Shown: one piece after another, positions 1 to 6,656 of the stretch | Layout of the letters: every line of letters starts with the position of its first letter | How positions within the stretch are numbered: the stretch's first letter is position 1 | Assembly: GCA_003454135.1 (NCBI GenBank) | Contig: DMKW01000276.1 | Coordinates: 21,612 to 42,124 of the forward strand | DNA: 20,513 bases | From: Microbacteriaceae bacterium | Lineage (GTDB): Bacteria; Actinomycetota; Actinomycetes; Actinomycetales; Microbacteriaceae | Direction: 5' to 3' | Position numbers and translations under genes: made by a program | Notes under the pieces: generated by a model | What the model was told of the DNA's origin: nothing | What the model saw: the letters and a program-made list of their open reading frames with translations, nothing else | Database searches by the model: none

Positions 1-668
1 GCGGCCATCGTGTCGCGCTCGACGCGCTGCAGGATGTAGGCCGCATAGCCGCCCTCGAACGGTTCGATGATCTGGTCGTGCACCTCCCACGTGTCGGTCG
101 ACACCTCGTCGAGGAACCACCGATCGTGGGTCACGACGATGAGTCCGCCGGCGTTCGGCGACCAGCGCTTCTTGAGGTGGCCGGCGAGCCAGGCGATGCC
201 TTCGATGTCGAGGTGGTTGGTCGGTTCATCGAGGAAGATGACATCCCAGTCGCCGACGAGGAGCTTGGCGAGGCCCACGCGGCGGCGCTGTCCGCCGGAA
301 AGTTCGCCGAGGGTCGCCTCCCACGGGAGATCGCGGAGCAAGCCGTCGATCACATCGCGCACGCGTGCATCCCCGGCCCACTCGTGTTCGTCCTTGTCGC
401 CGACGATCGCGTCGCGCACCACGATCGAGTCGTCGAGTTCGTCGCCCTGGTCGAGCATGCCGAGCGTCACGCCGTTGCGGCGGGTGACGCGGCCCGAGTC
501 CGGCTCGATGCGGCCGGCGAGCAGGCTGAGGAGTGTGGACTTGCCGTCGCCGTTGCGACCGACTACGCCGATGCGGTCGCCCTCATTGAGCCCGATCGTC
601 ACCTTGTCGAAGATTACGCGGGTGGGATATTCGAGATGAAGGGACTCGGCTCCCAGGAGATGTGCCAC
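1..668 (-). CDS. ABC-F family ATP-binding protein, N-terminal part (cut by window edge)
   Basis: Soluble duplicated-ATPase protein of the ABC-F class, which acts on ribosomes as translation factors or antibiotic-protection proteins. Only the first 222 residues are inside the window, covering the first nucleotide-binding domain. Visible motifs are Walker A GRNGDGKST (about 37-45), signature LSGGQRRRV (123-131), Walker B VIFLDEPTNHLD (143-154) and the switch histidine in VTHDRWFLD (179-187). No membrane segment is present, and EPTNHLD is typical of ABC-F. The start is GTG at 668: an in-frame TAA lies a few codons upstream and a -10 box TAAAGT ends exactly 6 nt before it, so the mRNA is probably leaderless. 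In other actinobacteria an ABC-F gene of this kind sits near ispE; here four genes lie between them. I cannot tell EttA-like from Uup-like or resistance subtypes without the missing C-terminal half. Confidence 0.93.
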   Translation of the reverse strand, partial: MAHLLGAESLHLEYPTRVIFDKVTIGLNEGDRIGVVGRNGDGKSTLLSLLAGRIEPDSGRVTRRNGVTLGMLDQGDELDDSIVVRDAIVGDKDEHEWAGDARVRDVIDGLLRDLPWEATLGELSGGQRRRVGLAKLLVGDWDVIFLDEPTNHLDIEGIAWLAGHLKKRWSPNAGGLIVVTHDRWFLDEVSTDTWEVHDQIIEPFEGGYAAYILQRVERDTMA

Positions 669-674
669 TCCACG

Positions 675-680
675 ACTTTA
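675..680 (-). promoter_or_regulatory. -10 box of leaderless promoter for the ABC-F gene
   Basis: TAAAGT on the minus strand, followed by exactly 6 nt and then the GTG start at 668. There is no usable Shine-Dalgarno spacing, so transcription probably begins at the G of GTG. No clear -35 box is seen. Confidence 0.65.
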
Positions 681-715
681 GCCGCTGGCGCGGGGGCGCC
701 CCACCGGTGCCGGGT

Positions 716-817
716 CCGCATCCCGGCCGCATCCCTCCGATTCCCGCCCTGCGCCGCGCCGACTCGGGGAAAGTGGCCGCTGTTCGACTGGCGGAGCGGC
801 CAAATGGCCCGACTCGG
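716..817 (+). repeat. ~100-bp imperfect repeat, copy 1 (left of DUF559 gene)
   Basis: Begins CCGCATCCCGGCCGC, followed by a 22-bp variable spacer, then CCGACTCGGGG (759-769) and a 48-bp palindromic part ending CCGACTCGG at 817. The inner stem TGGCCGCT (774-781) pairs perfectly with AGCGGCCA (795-802). The same order of blocks, with an identical 48-bp final part length, occurs in opposite orientation at 1832-1931. It lies in the 173-bp gap between the DUF559 gene and the ABC-F gene and could also act as a transcription stop or REP-like element. Confidence 0.75.
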
Positions 818-841
818 CACGGCGCGACCCGGCTTGAGAGC

Positions 842-1741
842 TCAGAGGGCGGCCCGCTCGCGCAGCGCGGTCGCCACGCGCCGCACCACGAACTGCGGCC
901 TCGACAGGTGGTCGGAGATGACCAGGATCACCAACCAGCCGGCCCGGCCGAGAGCCTCGCGGCGGGCGATGTCCTCCGCGTAGACCCGACGATCGGTCTG
1001 GTGGAATTCGCCCTCGTACTCGATCGCGATCCGCTCCTTCACATAGGCCAGGTCCGGTGTGGCCACGAAGAAGCCATCTGCATCCCTCACCGCAAAGTGG
1101 ATGACCGGCTCGGGCAAGCCCCCAGCAACGAGGAGCAGACGCACCCGGGTCTCCATCGGCGAGTCGGTGCCGGCTCGCACATCCTCGAGCGCGCGGCGCA
1201 TCGCGCGCACTCCCCGGACAGCACCCAGCGCATCCACGACGGCCCGCAGCTTCGCGAGACTCGACAGCGGCCTCTTGCGTCTCACGAGGAAATCGCCGAC
1301 GACCACGAGCTCGTTGTGGGACAGTTCCCGGGCCAGCTGGCACCACGCGACCTCGGCCGACACCAGCCTCAGGCCGTTTCGAGTGACGACGGCGGTTCCC
1401 TCTGCAAGGCGGTGCCCCTTCACCCCTCGTGCCTGCGGCGGATGCGCTGGCTCGGCGACCGACACGTGCAGAAGCTGCGCGCCGCGCGCTCGAATCGGAA
1501 ATTGGTGGAGCTCGGCGGCGGTCCCGTGGCTGAAGAACTGGTCGGGCGACATTCGCGCCGCGTAGGCCGCGCAGAACGCCGCGGTCGACTGCGGGGTCTG
1601 GCTCGCAGTGCGCACCCCGTGAAACGGAGCCGCGAGGTCATCCGCTCGCGTTCTGCGACGCGACACCCCAGCCGCCCTCGCGTCGTTCACCGAAAAGGCG
1701 CGAAAAGCCAGCGAGGGCGGAAGCGGGCGGGGTCGACGCAT
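842..1741 (-). CDS. DUF559 / Vsr-like endonuclease-fold protein with AbiEi-like N-terminus
   Basis: A 299-residue protein. The C-terminal third (about 194-295) matches the pattern of the actinobacterial DUF559 family, which has a very-short-patch-repair-endonuclease-like fold: E197 in SPMETRVRLLL, D230 in TPDLAY, the strand IAIEYEGEFH with E241 and E243, and a closing helix rich in Arg. The N-terminal part looks like the winged-helix region annotated as AbiEi-type in relatives, but no matching AbiEii toxin gene is nearby. Start ATG 1741 is chosen because the family-like sequence begins there and GGGAG lies 9 nt upstream. A longer reading upstream would run through the repeat at 1832-1931. The gene is alone, bracketed by inverted ~100-bp repeats. 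Activity and substrate are unknown; the function is inferred from fold only. Confidence 0.8.
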   Translation of the reverse strand: MRRPRPLPPSLAFRAFSVNDARAAGVSRRRTRADDLAAPFHGVRTASQTPQSTAAFCAAYAARMSPDQFFSHGTAAELHQFPIRARGAQLLHVSVAEPAHPPQARGVKGHRLAEGTAVVTRNGLRLVSAEVAWCQLARELSHNELVVVGDFLVRRKRPLSSLAKLRAVVDALGAVRGVRAMRRALEDVRAGTDSPMETRVRLLLVAGGLPEPVIHFAVRDADGFFVATPDLAYVKERIAIEYEGEFHQTDRRVYAEDIARREALGRAGWLVILVISDHLSRPQFVVRRVATALRERAAL

Positions 1742-1831
1742 GGCGAAATGCTCCCACCGACGAGGTCTCCCCCGCGCCATCCCTCCCCAGCCCCACCTGC
1801 TCTCGGCGTACGGGCATCGGGCCCCTGCTCG

Positions 1832-1931
1832 CCGACTCGGGGTGAATGGCCGGTACGGGACAGGGATTGCGGCCAGATGCCCCGAGTCGGTGGTGGTTGT
1901 GGGCCGCGGCAGGGAAGCGGCTGGGATGCGG
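1832..1931 (-). repeat. ~100-bp imperfect repeat, copy 2 (right of DUF559 gene, inverted)
   Basis: Read on the minus strand it starts CCGCATCCCAGCCGC (from 1931), then a 20-bp spacer, CCGACTCGGGG (1890-1880) and 48 bp ending CCCCGAGTCGG. The outer arms 1832-1842 and 1880-1890 are a perfect 11-bp inverted repeat. TGGCCG (1847-1852) and CGGCCA (1870-1875) form an inner stem. It is the inverted counterpart of the element at 716-817. The whole non-coding gap 1742-1967 is largely occupied by this element and its flanks. Confidence 0.75.
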
Positions 1932-1967
1932 GGGCGTACGCGCAGTCGCGTCTGGGAGACTGGGGCG

Positions 1968-2792
1968 ATGAGCTCCGAAGCATCCGTCGCCATCATCGGG
2001 GGCTCCGGCCTGTACCGCCTCTTCGACCCCGCCCGGTCGGAGTCGAGGCGAGTCGCGACCCCCTACGGCGACGTCGACGTGACGATCGGCGAACTCGGCG
2101 GCCGCACCGCGGCATTCATCACGAGACACGGCACCGACCACTCCGTGCCGCCGCACCTCATCAACTACCGGGCCAACATCTGGGCGCTCGCGTCCCTCGG
2201 CGTGAAGGTGATCCTCTCCAGTTCGGCTGTCGGCGGGGTCAGTCCCGAGTATCCGCCGGGCACTCTCGTGCTCACCGACCAGTTCATCGACCGCACGAGC
2301 GGCCGCGCAGACACCTTCTATGACGAGGGTTCGGTGCAGCACCTCGCCGCCGCCGACCCGTTCAGCCCCGAGCTGCATGCGATCGCGAAGCTGGCGCTTG
2401 CACGCGACGACGTGAGGCACGGCGGCACCGTCGTGGTGATCCAGGGGCCTCGCTTCTCCACCCGCGCCGAGTCGCTGTGGTTCCGGGCGGCGGGTGCCCA
2501 CACGATCAACATGACGATGTACCCGGAGGTGCCGCTCGCCTCCGAACTCAACATCGACACCGTCAACCTCTCCTTCGTCACAGACAGCGACGCGGGCCTC
2601 ACGCCCGCCGCGGGCGCCGAGGATCCGGATGCGGTGAGCCACGAGCTCGTGCTGAGGCGCCTCGCCGAGGCCCAACCGCGCATCGTCGCGGCGATCGAGG
2701 CCATCATCCGCGCCCTGCCGGCCGACTACTCGCCGCGGGAGCTCATCGCGCCGGCCGCGGTCGCCGCCGTGCTCGCGAGGAGCACCAAGTGA
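1968..2792 (+). CDS. mtnP: S-methyl-5'-thioadenosine phosphorylase (MTAP-type)
   Basis: Cytosolic enzyme that cleaves methylthioadenosine with phosphate to adenine and methylthioribose-1-phosphate, salvaging a polyamine or SAM by-product. It has 274 residues, the usual length for the MTAP/PNP trimeric family. Visible features are the phosphate-loop GGSGLY (11-16), the RHG block TRHGTDHSVPPHLINYRAN (52-70), GPRFSTRAES (160-169) and NMTMYPEVPLASEL (181-194). The base-recognition segment VTDSDAG has D206 and D208, as in 6-aminopurine (adenine) enzymes rather than guanosine phosphorylases. ATG 1968 is chosen because family similarity starts there; GGGAG lies 9 nt before it, and a weak GAGACT box 6 nt before it is also possible. 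It overlaps the next gene by 4 nt (GTGA), so the two are co-translated. A methylthioinosine specificity cannot be fully excluded. Confidence 0.9.
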   Translation: MSSEASVAIIGGSGLYRLFDPARSESRRVATPYGDVDVTIGELGGRTAAFITRHGTDHSVPPHLINYRANIWALASLGVKVILSSSAVGGVSPEYPPGTLVLTDQFIDRTSGRADTFYDEGSVQHLAAADPFSPELHAIAKLALARDDVRHGGTVVVIQGPRFSTRAESLWFRAAGAHTINMTMYPEVPLASELNIDTVNLSFVTDSDAGLTPAAGAEDPDAVSHELVLRRLAEAQPRIVAAIEAIIRALPADYSPRELIAPAAVAAVLARSTK

Positions 2793-3850
2793 CCCGCCTG
2801 CTCGTGACGGGCGGCGCCGGGTTCATCGGATCCGCGATCGTCGACGCGGCCCTCGCCCGCGGCTGGCGCGTGCGCGTGCTGGACTCGCTGCGCCCCGACG
2901 TGCACGGCCGCGGCTACGCGCCGGACCCCCGCGTCGAGTTCGTGCACGCGGACGTGCGCGACCGAGACGCGTGCGCCGTCGCCCTTTTCGGCGTCGACGT
3001 CGTCAGCCACCAGGCCGCCAAAGTCGGACCGGGGGTCGACTTCTCCGATGCGGCGGACTACGTCGGCAGCAACGACCTCGGCACCGCGGCGCTGCTCGCC
3101 GGCATGGCCGAGGCCGGCGTGAGACGGCTCGTCGTCGCGTCATCCATGGTCGTCTACGGCGAGGGCAACTATCGCGACGCGATGGGCAGGCGCGCCCGCC
3201 CCGAGCCTCGCCGCGACGACGACCTCGCCGCCGGCCGCTTCGACCCCGTCGACGAACAGGGCGAACTGCTCGTGCCAGACCTCATCGGCGAGGACGCACC
3301 CCTCGACCCGCGCAACGTCTACGCCATCACCAAGCTCACGCAGGAGCATCTCTCCACCTCGTGGGCGAGGTCGACCGGCGGCAGCGCCGTCGCGTTGCGC
3401 TACCACAACGTCTACGGACCGGGGATGCCGCAGAACACCCCGTACGCCGGGGTCGCGTCGCTCTTCCGGTCGGCGATTGCCCGCGGCGAGGCGCCGCGCG
3501 TCTTCGAGGACGGCCGCCAGCGACGCGACTTCGTGCACTCGCGCGACGTCGCGAGCGCGAACATCGCCGCGATCGAGGCGACGCAGGCGACGGCGCCCGG
3601 CGTGTTCCGCGCCTTCAACGTCGGCAGCGGCGAGGTGCACACGGTCGGCGAGCTCGCCGAGCAGTTGAGCCGCCACGCCGGCGGCCTCCCGCCCGTCGTC
3701 ACGGGCGAGTACCGGCTCGGCGACGTGCGGCACATCGCCGCGTCATCCGATCGGATCAGATTGGAACTCGGCTGGCGGCCGTCCGTGTCGTTCGAGGATG
3801 GCATCCGCGACTTTGCTTCGGCTCCGCTGCGCAACGCGGTCGAGGGCTAG
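2789..3850 (+). CDS. NAD-dependent epimerase/dehydratase (extended SDR)
   Basis: A 353-residue nucleotide-sugar epimerase/dehydratase-like protein. The N-terminal Rossmann loop is TGGAGFIG (7-14), followed by SSMVVYG (118-124), the catalytic pair Y178 and K182 in YAITK, and RYHNVYGPGMP (204-214). GUG at 2789 overlaps the stop of mtnP by 4 nt; the Rossmann strand begins at residue 3, so no upstream start is plausible. Residues about 125-172 form a long insert (GEGNYRDAMG ... GRFDPVDEQGE ... LIGEDAP). In relatives I remember, this insert carries a CP..H and CPxC cysteine pattern; the cysteines are absent here. The substrate is unknown. Coupling to mtnP suggests a shared pathway, but that is inference. 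Confidence 0.85.
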   Translation: MTRLLVTGGAGFIGSAIVDAALARGWRVRVLDSLRPDVHGRGYAPDPRVEFVHADVRDRDACAVALFGVDVVSHQAAKVGPGVDFSDAADYVGSNDLGTAALLAGMAEAGVRRLVVASSMVVYGEGNYRDAMGRRARPEPRRDDDLAAGRFDPVDEQGELLVPDLIGEDAPLDPRNVYAITKLTQEHLSTSWARSTGGSAVALRYHNVYGPGMPQNTPYAGVASLFRSAIARGEAPRVFEDGRQRRDFVHSRDVASANIAAIEATQATAPGVFRAFNVGSGEVHTVGELAEQLSRHAGGLPPVVTGEYRLGDVRHIAASSDRIRLELGWRPSVSFEDGIRDFASAPLRNAVEG

Positions 3851-3858
3851 CCCGGCAG

Positions 3859-5415
3859 CTATACCGACACGGAGATCTCGTGCCAGCCTTCCGAGCCGTT
3901 GGGAGCCGGCGGCACGTACGCGCGGCCCTGGGTCACGCCGTTCGCGTCGGTCGCGCGCACCCGAATGCTGTGGTCGCCCTTCGTCGCGGTCCAGCGGTAC
4001 ACCCACTGCCGCCAGGTGTCGGCCGAGATCGAATCCGCGAGGGTCGCCTCGACCCACTGGCCGTTGTCCACCTGCACCTCCACGCGCTGCACCCCCGTGT
4101 GCTGTGCCCAGGCCACGCCGGCGATCGCGACCTCGCCGACGCCCACTCGTGATCCGTCGACCGGGGTGTCGATGCGCGACGAGAGCTTCACCGGTCCGCG
4201 GTCGGACCAGCCTCGCGGGGTCCAGTACCCCTGCGCATCCGCGAATCTCGTGACCTCGAGCTCGACCACCCACTTGGTCGCCGAGACGTAACCGTAGAGG
4301 CCGGGCACGACCATGCGCACGGGGAATCCGTGCTCGAGCGGCAGCGGCTTGCCGTTCATGCCCACGGCGAGCAGGGCCTCGGTGCCGTCGTCCTGCAAGA
4401 CGTCGAGCGGCGTGCCTGCGGTGAACCCGTCGATGCTCGTGGAGAGCACCATGTCCGCCCCGGCCTTCGGCACCGCGGCCTTGAGGAGCTCACGGATCGG
4501 GTAGCCGAGCCACAGCGCGTTGCCGATGAGGTTGCCGCCGACGTCGTTGGAGACGCAGGTGAGGGTGGCCATGTGTTCGATGAGCGGCTTGGCGAGAAGC
4601 TGCTCGAAGTCGATCTCGATCTCCTTCTCGACCATGCCGGTCACCCTGAGCTTCCAGGTGCTCGAATCGATCGACGGCACCTGCAGCGCCGTGTCGATGC
4701 GGTAGAAGTCGGCGTTGGAGGTGACGATCGGGGCGAGACCGGGGATGTGCAGCTCCGCTCCGGGGGGAACCAGGGGCGCCGCGCTGGTCGGCTTCGGAAG
4801 CACGAGCCGATTGCGCACCTGCTTCACGGCCGTGGCGCCCGCGTTCATCGCGCGCGCTCCGGCACCGACGACGATCGACGCTGCGCCGGCGACGATCGCG
4901 AGAGTGAGGAAGCCGCGGCGCTCCACCTGCGGTCCGGCAGGCCGATCGGCCGATCGGTTGGCGCCGGCGGCCGCTCGCCAGCGTTCGAGCCGTTGGATGC
5001 CGATCCGCAGCACGGCGATTCCGGCGACGGCGCCGACGATCGCCGGTGCGCCGTCGTACCCCGTGGCCCCTGCGCGCGTCAGCTCGGCGACCACCGCGAA
5101 CAGCGCGGCCGCGCCGAAGATCACGACACCCCACGGGGGCCTCCGCGCCTCGACGACGCCCGCGACCGCGGCGAGCAGCACGACGAGCGCGCCGAGAACC
5201 GCGATCAGCACGGCCTTGTCCCCCGTTCCGAAGAGCGAGATCACGAGCTCCTTGACTCCCGGCGGCACGAGGTCGATCACGAGGGAGCCGACGGCGAAGA
5301 GGGGGCTGCCGGCCGGGCCGACGAAGATGGCAACCACCTCGGCGACCGCGAGCACGACGAGCGCCGCGACCACGCCCATAAGCGCCGCGAACCAGCGCGC
5401 GGTCCGCGGACTCAT
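3859..5415 (-). CDS. Membrane-anchored molybdopterin-dependent oxidoreductase (sulfite oxidase family)
   Basis: A 518-residue Mo-cofactor enzyme whose catalytic domain faces the outside. Hydrophobic segments lie at about 10-32, 67-88, 95-112 and 122-140, with a weaker one at 38-60. These are followed by a basic loop, a twin-arginine motif ERRGFL (165-170) and a last helix to about 188. The catalytic domain (about 225-400) has the family's pterin-ligand cysteine C287 in ATLTCVSNDVGG and the block HGFPVRMVVPGLYGY (362-376). The C-terminus (410-518) is the immunoglobulin-like dimerisation domain of sulfite oxidases. The topology fits actinobacterial Mo proteins inserted jointly by Sec and Tat. 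The physiological substrate and electron acceptor are unknown. ATG 5415 overlaps the stop of a 26-codon leader ORF (ATGA), implying coupled translation. The 3' end faces the epimerase gene, 8 nt away. Confidence 0.88.
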   Translation of the reverse strand: MSPRTARWFAALMGVVAALVVLAVAEVVAIFVGPAGSPLFAVGSLVIDLVPPGVKELVISLFGTGDKAVLIAVLGALVVLLAAVAGVVEARRPPWGVVIFGAAALFAVVAELTRAGATGYDGAPAIVGAVAGIAVLRIGIQRLERWRAAAGANRSADRPAGPQVERRGFLTLAIVAGAASIVVGAGARAMNAGATAVKQVRNRLVLPKPTSAAPLVPPGAELHIPGLAPIVTSNADFYRIDTALQVPSIDSSTWKLRVTGMVEKEIEIDFEQLLAKPLIEHMATLTCVSNDVGGNLIGNALWLGYPIRELLKAAVPKAGADMVLSTSIDGFTAGTPLDVLQDDGTEALLAVGMNGKPLPLEHGFPVRMVVPGLYGYVSATKWVVELEVTRFADAQGYWTPRGWSDRGPVKLSSRIDTPVDGSRVGVGEVAIAGVAWAQHTGVQRVEVQVDNGQWVEATLADSISADTWRQWVYRWTATKGDHSIRVRATDANGVTQGRAYVPPAPNGSEGWHEISVSV

Positions 5416-5492
5416 GCGGTCACCGGTGGCACGCTTGGCCGCTGGTTGAGCGCTTCGGGCCAGGTCGCGCCGGCCGCAAATGACGTGGACAC
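5412..5492 (-). CDS. Possible leaderless leader peptide (26 aa) coupled to the Mo oxidoreductase
   Basis: A GTG at 5492 sits exactly 6 nt after the -10 box TATCCT. It opens a 26-codon frame (starts MSTSFAAG, contains EALNQRPS, ends PPVTA). Its TGA stop at 5414-5412 shares bases with the ATG of the oxidoreductase (ATGA). The peptide has no cysteine run or other obvious attenuator residue set. Its function is probably to bring ribosomes to the next gene, since no good Shine-Dalgarno sequence precedes ATG 5415; a regulatory role is speculative. It has no recognisable homology by eye and might simply be a translated 5' leader. Confidence 0.5.
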   Translation of the reverse strand: MSTSFAAGATWPEALNQRPSVPPVTA

Positions 5493-5498
5493 CTCATC

Positions 5499-5504
5499 AG
5501 GATA
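5499..5504 (-). promoter_or_regulatory. -10 box before the leader ORF / Mo oxidoreductase
   Basis: TATCCT on the minus strand with a 6-nt gap to GTG 5492, the same geometry as the other leaderless promoters here. The expected -35 position (about 5522-5527) has no good match and lies inside the palindrome at 5517-5555. Confidence 0.55.
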
Positions 5505-5516
5505 GGTCGCGTGCTC

Positions 5517-5555
5517 ACCGGTTTTGCTTAGAGTGGGCGATTCGCCCCAACCGGT
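5517..5555. promoter_or_regulatory. Nested palindrome upstream of the Mo oxidoreductase promoter (possible operator)
   Basis: Outer arms ACCGGTT (5517-5523) and AACCGGT (5549-5555) are perfect inverted repeats. Inside them GGGCGA (5535-5540) and TCGCCC (5542-5547) form a second palindrome around one base. The structure covers and precedes the expected -35 region of the minus-strand promoter. Another ACCGGT occurs at 5422-5427, near the oxidoreductase start. It could be an operator or, on either strand, an RNA hairpin. No regulator is identified. Confidence 0.4.
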
Positions 5556-5576
5556 TCACAACTCGTGCTAGTTCGA

Positions 5577-5602
5577 CACGGTTTGGTGCCAAAGTACCCG
5601 TG
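5577..5602. other. Imperfect hairpin between ispE end and the oxidoreductase promoter
   Basis: CACGG (5577-5581) and CCGTG (5598-5602) enclose TTTGG-TG-CCAAA (5582-5593). It lies just downstream of the ispE stop on the minus strand, so it may help end the metG-ispE transcript, or it may be a binding site. There is no U tract. The rest of the 203-bp gap shows nothing else beyond the promoter, leader ORF and palindrome. Confidence 0.3.
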
Positions 5603-5618
5603 ATTGGCGACGAGGGAT

Positions 5619-6554
5619 TCAGGGGGCCAGGATGCGGGCGCCGTGCACGGGGCCGGTCGCGCGCACTACCGTAAGGCGAGCCGCGCTCAACGCGATCTGC
5701 AGCTCGAGGGCTCCGTCGAGGTTCGCGGCGAGAAAGGCGACGGTGGGGCCGGAGCCCGAGATCATGCCGGCAAGCGCGCCGTTCTCCTCGCCCAGTTCGA
5801 TCACCCGCGCGAGTTCGGGTTCGAGGTGCAGCGCCGGTGCTTGCAGGTCGTTGTGCAGCACCTCGGCGAGCATGTGCGGGTCACCGGCCCGCAGAGCCTG
5901 CAGCACGTTGGCGTCGACCTGCGGCTGCACGGCCGCGGGAAAGATGTCTTGCGAGTGCCGGTCGCGGTGCCGGTCGAGCTCCCTGTAGACGAGGGGTGTG
6001 CTCATGCCGAAGTCGGCGAAGGCGAGCACCCACTGGAACTGGCCCTTCGCGAGGGCCGGACTCAACTGGTCGCCACGACCCGTTCCGATCGCCGTACCGC
6101 CCGTGATCGCGAACGGCACGTCGGAGCCGAGTTGCTTGGCGAGCTCGAGCAGGTCTTCGCGAGAGAGCTCGGTGCCCCACAGCGCGTCGCACGCGAGAAG
6201 CGTGGCGGCGGCATCGGCCGATCCGCCCCCCATGCCGCCGGCGATGGGAATGTGCTTCTCGATCTCGAGGTGCACGCCTTTGCGGTAGCCGGCCTTGCGG
6301 GCGAGCAGGCGCGCCGCCTTGATCGCGAGGTTCGAGCCGTCGGTGGCGAGTCCGGACCAGTCGATCGGGCCCGTGAAGGTCACGGAGAAGTCGTCGGCGG
6401 CCGAGGCTCGAACGTCTTCGCTCAGCGACACCGCCTGGTAGGCCGTGGCCACGTCGTGGTACCCGTCGTCGAGAAGCGCCCCAACCTTGAGGAACACGTT
6501 GATCTTGCCCGGTGCCCGTGCGTGCACCACCTTCGGAGCGGCCGCGGTGGTCAT
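5619..6554 (-). CDS. ispE: 4-diphosphocytidyl-2-C-methyl-D-erythritol kinase
   Basis: GHMP-family kinase that phosphorylates CDP-methylerythritol in the non-mevalonate isoprenoid pathway in the cytosol. The 311-residue length is normal. Motifs are APGKIN (14-19, K17), the ATP-binding glycine loop IPIAGGMGGGSADAA (102-116), GSDVPFAITGG with catalytic D145, and the C-terminal GSGPTVAFL. ATG 6554 follows TAGGTT by 6 nt, indicating its own leaderless promoter even though it lies downstream of rsmA. The GGAG directly before ATG is too close to act as a normal ribosome-binding site. The place after rsmA is the standard actinobacterial order. Confidence 0.97.
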   Translation of the reverse strand: MTTAAAPKVVHARAPGKINVFLKVGALLDDGYHDVATAYQAVSLSEDVRASAADDFSVTFTGPIDWSGLATDGSNLAIKAARLLARKAGYRKGVHLEIEKHIPIAGGMGGGSADAAATLLACDALWGTELSREDLLELAKQLGSDVPFAITGGTAIGTGRGDQLSPALAKGQFQWVLAFADFGMSTPLVYRELDRHRDRHSQDIFPAAVQPQVDANVLQALRAGDPHMLAEVLHNDLQAPALHLEPELARVIELGEENGALAGMISGSGPTVAFLAANLDGALELQIALSAARLTVVRATGPVHGARILAP

Positions 6555-6560
6555 TACTCC

Positions 6561-6566
6561 AACCTA
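6561..6566 (-). promoter_or_regulatory. -10 box of leaderless promoter for ispE
   Basis: TAGGTT on the minus strand, 6 nt (GGAGTA) before ATG 6554. It allows ispE to be expressed apart from the metG-tatD-rsmA transcript. Confidence 0.6.
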
Positions 6567-6587
6567 GCCGACCCGCTCGACCGGTCC

Positions 6588-6656
6588 CTACGCGCTCGAC
6601 GCCTCGAGCTTCGCAATGAGCGCCCTCCGCGCGGCCTTCGCCGCCTCAGGCGCGCG
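6588..6656 (-). other. Possible out-of-frame C-terminal tail of rsmA
   Basis: Directly after the rsmA stop, the +1 frame stays open for 22 codons (RAPEAAKAARRALI ... EASSA, TAG at 6590-6588). It has high GC in third positions and an alanine/lysine/arginine-rich, helix-like composition. One extra GC unit in the CGCGCGCGC run (6650-6658) would fuse it in frame to rsmA after LAIAR. It may be a lost tail, a sequencing error or chance. Confidence 0.3.

Noticed and set aside
662..2323. Long plus-strand open frame over the ABC-F/DUF559/mtnP region
   Set aside because: Arginine/proline/histidine-rich shadow frame, antisense to the DUF559 gene and out of frame with mtnP; no domain pattern.
2971..4152. 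Long plus-strand open frame inside the epimerase and oxidoreductase
   Set aside because: Arginine-rich translation typical of a shifted frame in GC-rich coding DNA; the epimerase frame has all catalytic motifs.
5530..5535. Plus-strand TAGAGT as a leaderless promoter
   Set aside because: No ATG or GTG follows at 6-7 nt, and no plus-strand gene lies downstream.
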